Below are positions 60,894 through 64,000 of a stretch of DNA of 64,000 nt, in pieces. The notes below the pieces were generated by a model. It was given only the letters and a program-made list of their open reading frames with translations. It was not told where the DNA came from and searched no databases. The stretch is from Lujinxingia vulgaris. Lineage in GTDB: Bacteria > Myxococcota_A > Bradymonadia > Bradymonadales > Bradymonadaceae. Position numbers and translations under genes: made by a program. Numbering within the stretch: position 1 is the stretch's first letter; each line of letters begins with the position of its first letter. Location: NCBI RefSeq assembly GCF_007997005.1, contig NZ_VOSL01000054.1:292370-356369 (forward strand). The letters are read 5' to 3'.

Positions 60894-62516
60894 ATGGCGA
60901 AGGTCCTCTATCGCGACACGCGTGGCATTCAGCGCACGCTGGTCCTCGACAACATCACGCGAATTGGTCGCCACCCCGAGCAGGACATCCAGATCCTGGA
61001 TCGGGTGGTCTCCAAAGAGCACGCCATCATTGAGCGCAACATCGAGGGCCACTTCGTGGTGCGCGACGGCGGCAGCCGCAACGGCACCTACCTCAACGGT
61101 CAGCTCTTAGAGGCGCCGCAGCTGCTCACCCACAACGACACGATCAGCGTCGGCGCCACCGACATCGTCTTTCACGAAGACCCCACCGATCACCGCTCCC
61201 GCAACAAGGTGACGATTCATAGCGATGATCTGGAGAGCCACGTCCGCAACCGCATCGCCCAGGATCCCCAGGCTAACTTCCTGCCCGAGAGCCAGATCGT
61301 CGACCCCAAAGCGCTGCGCCAGGACTACGAGAAGTTGCGCATCGCCCATGAGCTCGGCCAGTCCATCGGCGTGGAGACCGACCTGGACATCTTGCTCGAG
61401 AAGATCCTGGAGAAAGCCTTTGAGATCTTCCCGGCCGACCACGGCGTGATCCTGCTGCGTCTGGAAGGCACCGACCGTCTGGTGCCGATGGTCGTGCGCG
61501 GCCGCAATGAAGACGTCAACGTGGGCGATGTGCGCATCTCGCGCACCATTCTCAATGAGGTCATCGAAGAGAAGCAGGCCGTACTCTCCTCCGACGCCAT
61601 GATGGACAGCCGCTTCTCCGGCGCCCACTCGATCATCCTGGGCAACATCCGCTCCACGATGAGCGTGCCCCTCTTGCTCGACGATCGCATCCTGGGCGTC
61701 ATCCATCTGGACTCGAAGGTGGCCAGCGGCGCGTTCACCGAAAAAGACCTGGAGATCTTGAGTGGTTTTGCGCGCCAGGCCGCCGTGCTCATCGAGCACC
61801 ACCGCCTCATCAAGCAAATGGAGAGCGAGATCGTCGCCCGCGAGAAGCTCCACCGCCTGCTCTCCCCCCAGCTCGTCGAGGAGGTCGTCAGCGGCCGCCT
61901 GGAGCTTAAAAAGGGCGGCGAGCTACGCCGCGCCACGGTAATGTTCGCCGACATCCGCAACTTCACCGCCTACAGCGAGCGCCACGATCCCCAACATATC
62001 GTCGAGCTGCTCAACGAGTATTTTGAGCTGATGGTCGACGTGATCTTCAAATACGAGGGCACCCTCGACAAGTTCATCGGCGACGAGATCATGGCGGTCT
62101 GGGGCGCGCCGATCTCCCACCCCGACGACACCGAGCGCGCGGTGCGCTGCGCACTCGAGATGCAGCAGGCGCTGCAGAGCTTTAACGCGCGCCGCCAGGA
62201 GGGCGACGGCAACACCCTCTCCATCGGCATCGGCCTCAACACAGGCCAGGTCGTCGCCGGTTATATGGGCTCGACCAAGAGCATGGACTACACGGTGATG
62301 GGCGATGTGGTGAACACCGCCAGCCGCATCTGCTCCTCGGCCGGCCCCGGGGAGGTGGTGGTGGGGCCGCTGACCTTCGGCGATGTCGCGCCGATGGTGG
62401 TCAGCGAGAAGCTCCCGCCGACGCGGCTCAAAGGCAAGAGCGAGCACGTCGATCTCTACCGCCTGCGCGGTCTTCGCAACCGTCCCATCCACCCCACACT
62501 GCGCAACATGACCTGA
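60894..62516 (+). CDS. FHA-GAF-class III adenylate/guanylate cyclase
   Basis: 540 residues. An FHA domain at 1-100 (IGRHPEQDIQI, SKEHAII, DGGSRNGTYLNG) binds phospho-Thr. A GAF domain at about 155-310 follows (DHGVILLRLEG, RSTMSVPLLLDDRILGVIHLDS). The class III cyclase domain at about 330-525 has the metal Asp residues in FADIRNFT and GDEIMAVWG, and a Lys in DKFIGDE typical of adenine recognition. It is soluble, with no membrane helix. The FHA domain implies control by a Ser/Thr kinase; one begins 115 bp downstream. Nucleotide specificity is inferred only. Confidence 0.93.
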   Translation: MAKVLYRDTRGIQRTLVLDNITRIGRHPEQDIQILDRVVSKEHAIIERNIEGHFVVRDGGSRNGTYLNGQLLEAPQLLTHNDTISVGATDIVFHEDPTDHRSRNKVTIHSDDLESHVRNRIAQDPQANFLPESQIVDPKALRQDYEKLRIAHELGQSIGVETDLDILLEKILEKAFEIFPADHGVILLRLEGTDRLVPMVVRGRNEDVNVGDVRISRTILNEVIEEKQAVLSSDAMMDSRFSGAHSIILGNIRSTMSVPLLLDDRILGVIHLDSKVASGAFTEKDLEILSGFARQAAVLIEHHRLIKQMESEIVAREKLHRLLSPQLVEEVVSGRLELKKGGELRRATVMFADIRNFTAYSERHDPQHIVELLNEYFELMVDVIFKYEGTLDKFIGDEIMAVWGAPISHPDDTERAVRCALEMQQALQSFNARRQEGDGNTLSIGIGLNTGQVVAGYMGSTKSMDYTVMGDVVNTASRICSSAGPGEVVVGPLTFGDVAPMVVSEKLPPTRLKGKSEHVDLYRLRGLRNRPIHPTLRNMT

Positions 62517-62551
62517 GCCCCAGGTCCTGTGCGGGGGCCCCCTGTGGGCGG

Positions 62552-62580
62552 TTGGCCCGCGCGCAGCCCTGGGCTATACT
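62552..62580 (+). promoter_or_regulatory. Putative promoter of the downstream Ser/Thr kinase gene
   Basis: TTGGCC at 62552-62557, a 17-bp spacer and TATACT at 62575-62580, 52 bp before the kinase ATG. Confidence 0.5.
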
Positions 62581-62631
62581 CCGCTCGTCTTTCCTCCAGA
62601 TAACCCTCTAGCGCGACGCGTGGCCCCCTTC

Positions 62632-64000
62632 ATGGCGCAACCCAGATATCAAGTCATCGAGCGCATCGACGCCGGCGGTATGGCCGAGGTCTTCAAGGCC
62701 AACTCCACCAGCCTGCAGGGCTTTGAAAAGCTCGTCGCCATCAAGCGCATCCTGCCCAACCTCACGCAGAACGAGCGCTTCGTGCGCATGTTCCTCGATG
62801 AGGCCAAGGTCAGCCTGCACCTTAACCACACCAACTGCGTGCAGGTCTTTGACCTGGGGATCGCCGACGGCACCTACTTCATCGTCATGGAGTTCGTCGA
62901 CGGCACCAACCTCAAGAAGCTCATTGAGGTGCTGGCCCGTCAGGGCCAGGGCATCAGCGTGGCCCAGGCCGTCTTTATGGCCATCGAGATCTGCAAAGGG
63001 CTGACGCACGCCCACGAAAAGGGTGACCAGCAGGGCCGCCCCCTGGGCATTGTGCACCGCGACATCAGCCCCCCCAACGTGCTGATCTCGCGCGCCGGCG
63101 AGGTCAAGATCACCGACTTCGGCCTGGCCAAAGCCAAGAGCCAGGCCGAGATCACCGATCCGGGCGTGGTCAAAGGCAAGTTCGGCTACCTCTCGCCAGA
63201 GGCCGCCCACGGGGAGGAGGTCGACGCTCGCACCGACATCTTCGCCCTGGGCATCCTCCTGTGGGAGATGCTCGCCGGGCGCCGTCTCTTTTTGGGTGAG
63301 TCGGATTACGGCACGCTGCAGCTGGTGCGAAAGGCCAAGATCCCCTCGATCCGCGAGATTCGCCCGGATGTGCCCCGCGAGCTGGAGGTCGTGCTGGGCC
63401 GCGCGCTGGCCCGCGATCCTCAGAAGCGCATTCAGACCGCCGAGGAGCTCGCCTACCAGCTGGCCGAGTTCCTCTTCGCCTATGGCGAGGTGGTCACGAG
63501 CTACGATCTGGCCGACCTGGTGGGTGCGGTCATCGAGAAGCGTCCCAAGCGCGCGCGCACCGTGCAGGATATGGCCGTCGATATGGCCATTCAGCAGCAG
63601 CTCAACCAGCTTAAGAGCCTGGAGCAGATCCAGGACCTCGACCTCTACCTCACCCAGCACTACGACGCGCTGCCCGACCAGGGGGAAGCCTCCCAGCCGG
63701 GCACGGCGGGCGACTTTGAGGATCCGCGGATGTGGGCCGACCTGGGCTTTGGCAGCGATACGAGCGTTGGGGAGGTGGCCGCGCCGCCTGCCGAGCAGGC
63801 CCCCGGCCAGCCGGACTCCTGGCAGGAGGCGGGCCTGGCCGACCTGGGCCGCTCCACCTCAGCGATGCAGGCGATCAAGGGACCGGGCAACTCCAAGAAG
63901 GACAACGCCCGCCGTGGAGGTCCACCGACCATCCCCGGGGCGGCCCGCAGCCCGGTGGCAGGCGGAGCGCCGGCGGCCACCCCCGCCGCCGCGCCCTCCG
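62632..64000 (+). CDS. Serine/threonine protein kinase (3' truncated by window)
   Basis: The frame is open from 62632 to the window edge (456 codons). The kinase domain spans about 5-275: Gly loop IDAGGMAEVFKA, VAIKRI lysine, catalytic loop VHRDISPPNVLIS with the intact HRD, DFG in TDFGLAK, APE-like LSPEA. The HRDISPPN form is typical of myxobacterial-type kinases. After ~300 comes an Ala/Pro/Gly-rich cytoplasmic linker. The C-terminal part is outside the window. It may phosphorylate targets read by the FHA domain of the upstream cyclase; that is inference. A GTG at 62620 is an alternative start. Confidence 0.93.
   Translation, partial: MAQPRYQVIERIDAGGMAEVFKANSTSLQGFEKLVAIKRILPNLTQNERFVRMFLDEAKVSLHLNHTNCVQVFDLGIADGTYFIVMEFVDGTNLKKLIEVLARQGQGISVAQAVFMAIEICKGLTHAHEKGDQQGRPLGIVHRDISPPNVLISRAGEVKITDFGLAKAKSQAEITDPGVVKGKFGYLSPEAAHGEEVDARTDIFALGILLWEMLAGRRLFLGESDYGTLQLVRKAKIPSIREIRPDVPRELEVVLGRALARDPQKRIQTAEELAYQLAEFLFAYGEVVTSYDLADLVGAVIEKRPKRARTVQDMAVDMAIQQQLNQLKSLEQIQDLDLYLTQHYDALPDQGEASQPGTAGDFEDPRMWADLGFGSDTSVGEVAAPPAEQAPGQPDSWQEAGLADLGRSTSAMQAIKGPGNSKKDNARRGGPPTIPGAARSPVAGGAPAATPAAAPS

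Overview
The window is a GC-rich, densely coded stretch of a Gram-negative bacterial chromosome. It has no rRNA, tRNA, CRISPR array, insertion sequence or prophage that I can see. Several traits suggest a deltaproteobacterial-grade lineage such as Bradymonadales or Myxococcota: a GspN-containing type II secretion operon, eukaryote-like Ser/Thr kinases, an FHA-GAF-cyclase, and lipoproteins with long Asp-rich linkers followed by IPT/TIG repeats. The taxonomic placement is inference; nothing was searched.

Layout. 1-9 kb: the tail of a glutamine amidotransferase, a TPR membrane protein, an SspB-like protein, a hybrid histidine kinase, an acyl-CoA oxidase with a TerB-like front end, an NRDE protein and a sugar-dehydrogenase lipoprotein. 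9-15 kb: a zinc-ribbon protein, ribosomal protein S1, a guanidinium exporter behind what looks like a guanidine-II (mini-ykkC) riboswitch, a CcmH-like protein overlapping an M61 peptidase, and a small lipoprotein. 15-24.7 kb: a three-module peptidoglycan-active lipoprotein, an extended SDR, and a minus-strand operon of TadE/TadG-like proteins with an unknown membrane protein. 24.9-31.3 kb: two tandem paralogous six-TIG lipoproteins of 1039 and 1040 residues. 31.3-43.7 kb: mutS behind a C-run-rich repeat region, a CBM9-like lipoprotein, a gamma-carbonic anhydrase coupled to a kinase lacking its catalytic Asp, a split MnmD/MnmC pair and uvrA.

43.8-59.0 kb: a complete type II secretion operon on the minus strand in the order gspC-D-E-F-G-G2-H-I-J-K-L-M-N. 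It has many ATGA-type overlaps and a second, degenerate GspG. Upstream of gspC lie a good -24/-12 (sigma-54) promoter match, two near-identical palindromes about 40 bp apart, and then a gene for an NtrC-family activator with an intact GAFTGA motif. Together these look like a self-contained sigma-54 control module for secretion. 60.9-64 kb: an FHA-GAF-adenylate/guanylate cyclase and an intact Ser/Thr kinase running off the window edge.

The most interesting points are the sigma-54/UAS arrangement driving T2SS, the E5-less GspG paralogue, the guanidine-II riboswitch with a plausible start-site switching helix, the probable pseudokinase, and the ATPase-less Tad-like operon.
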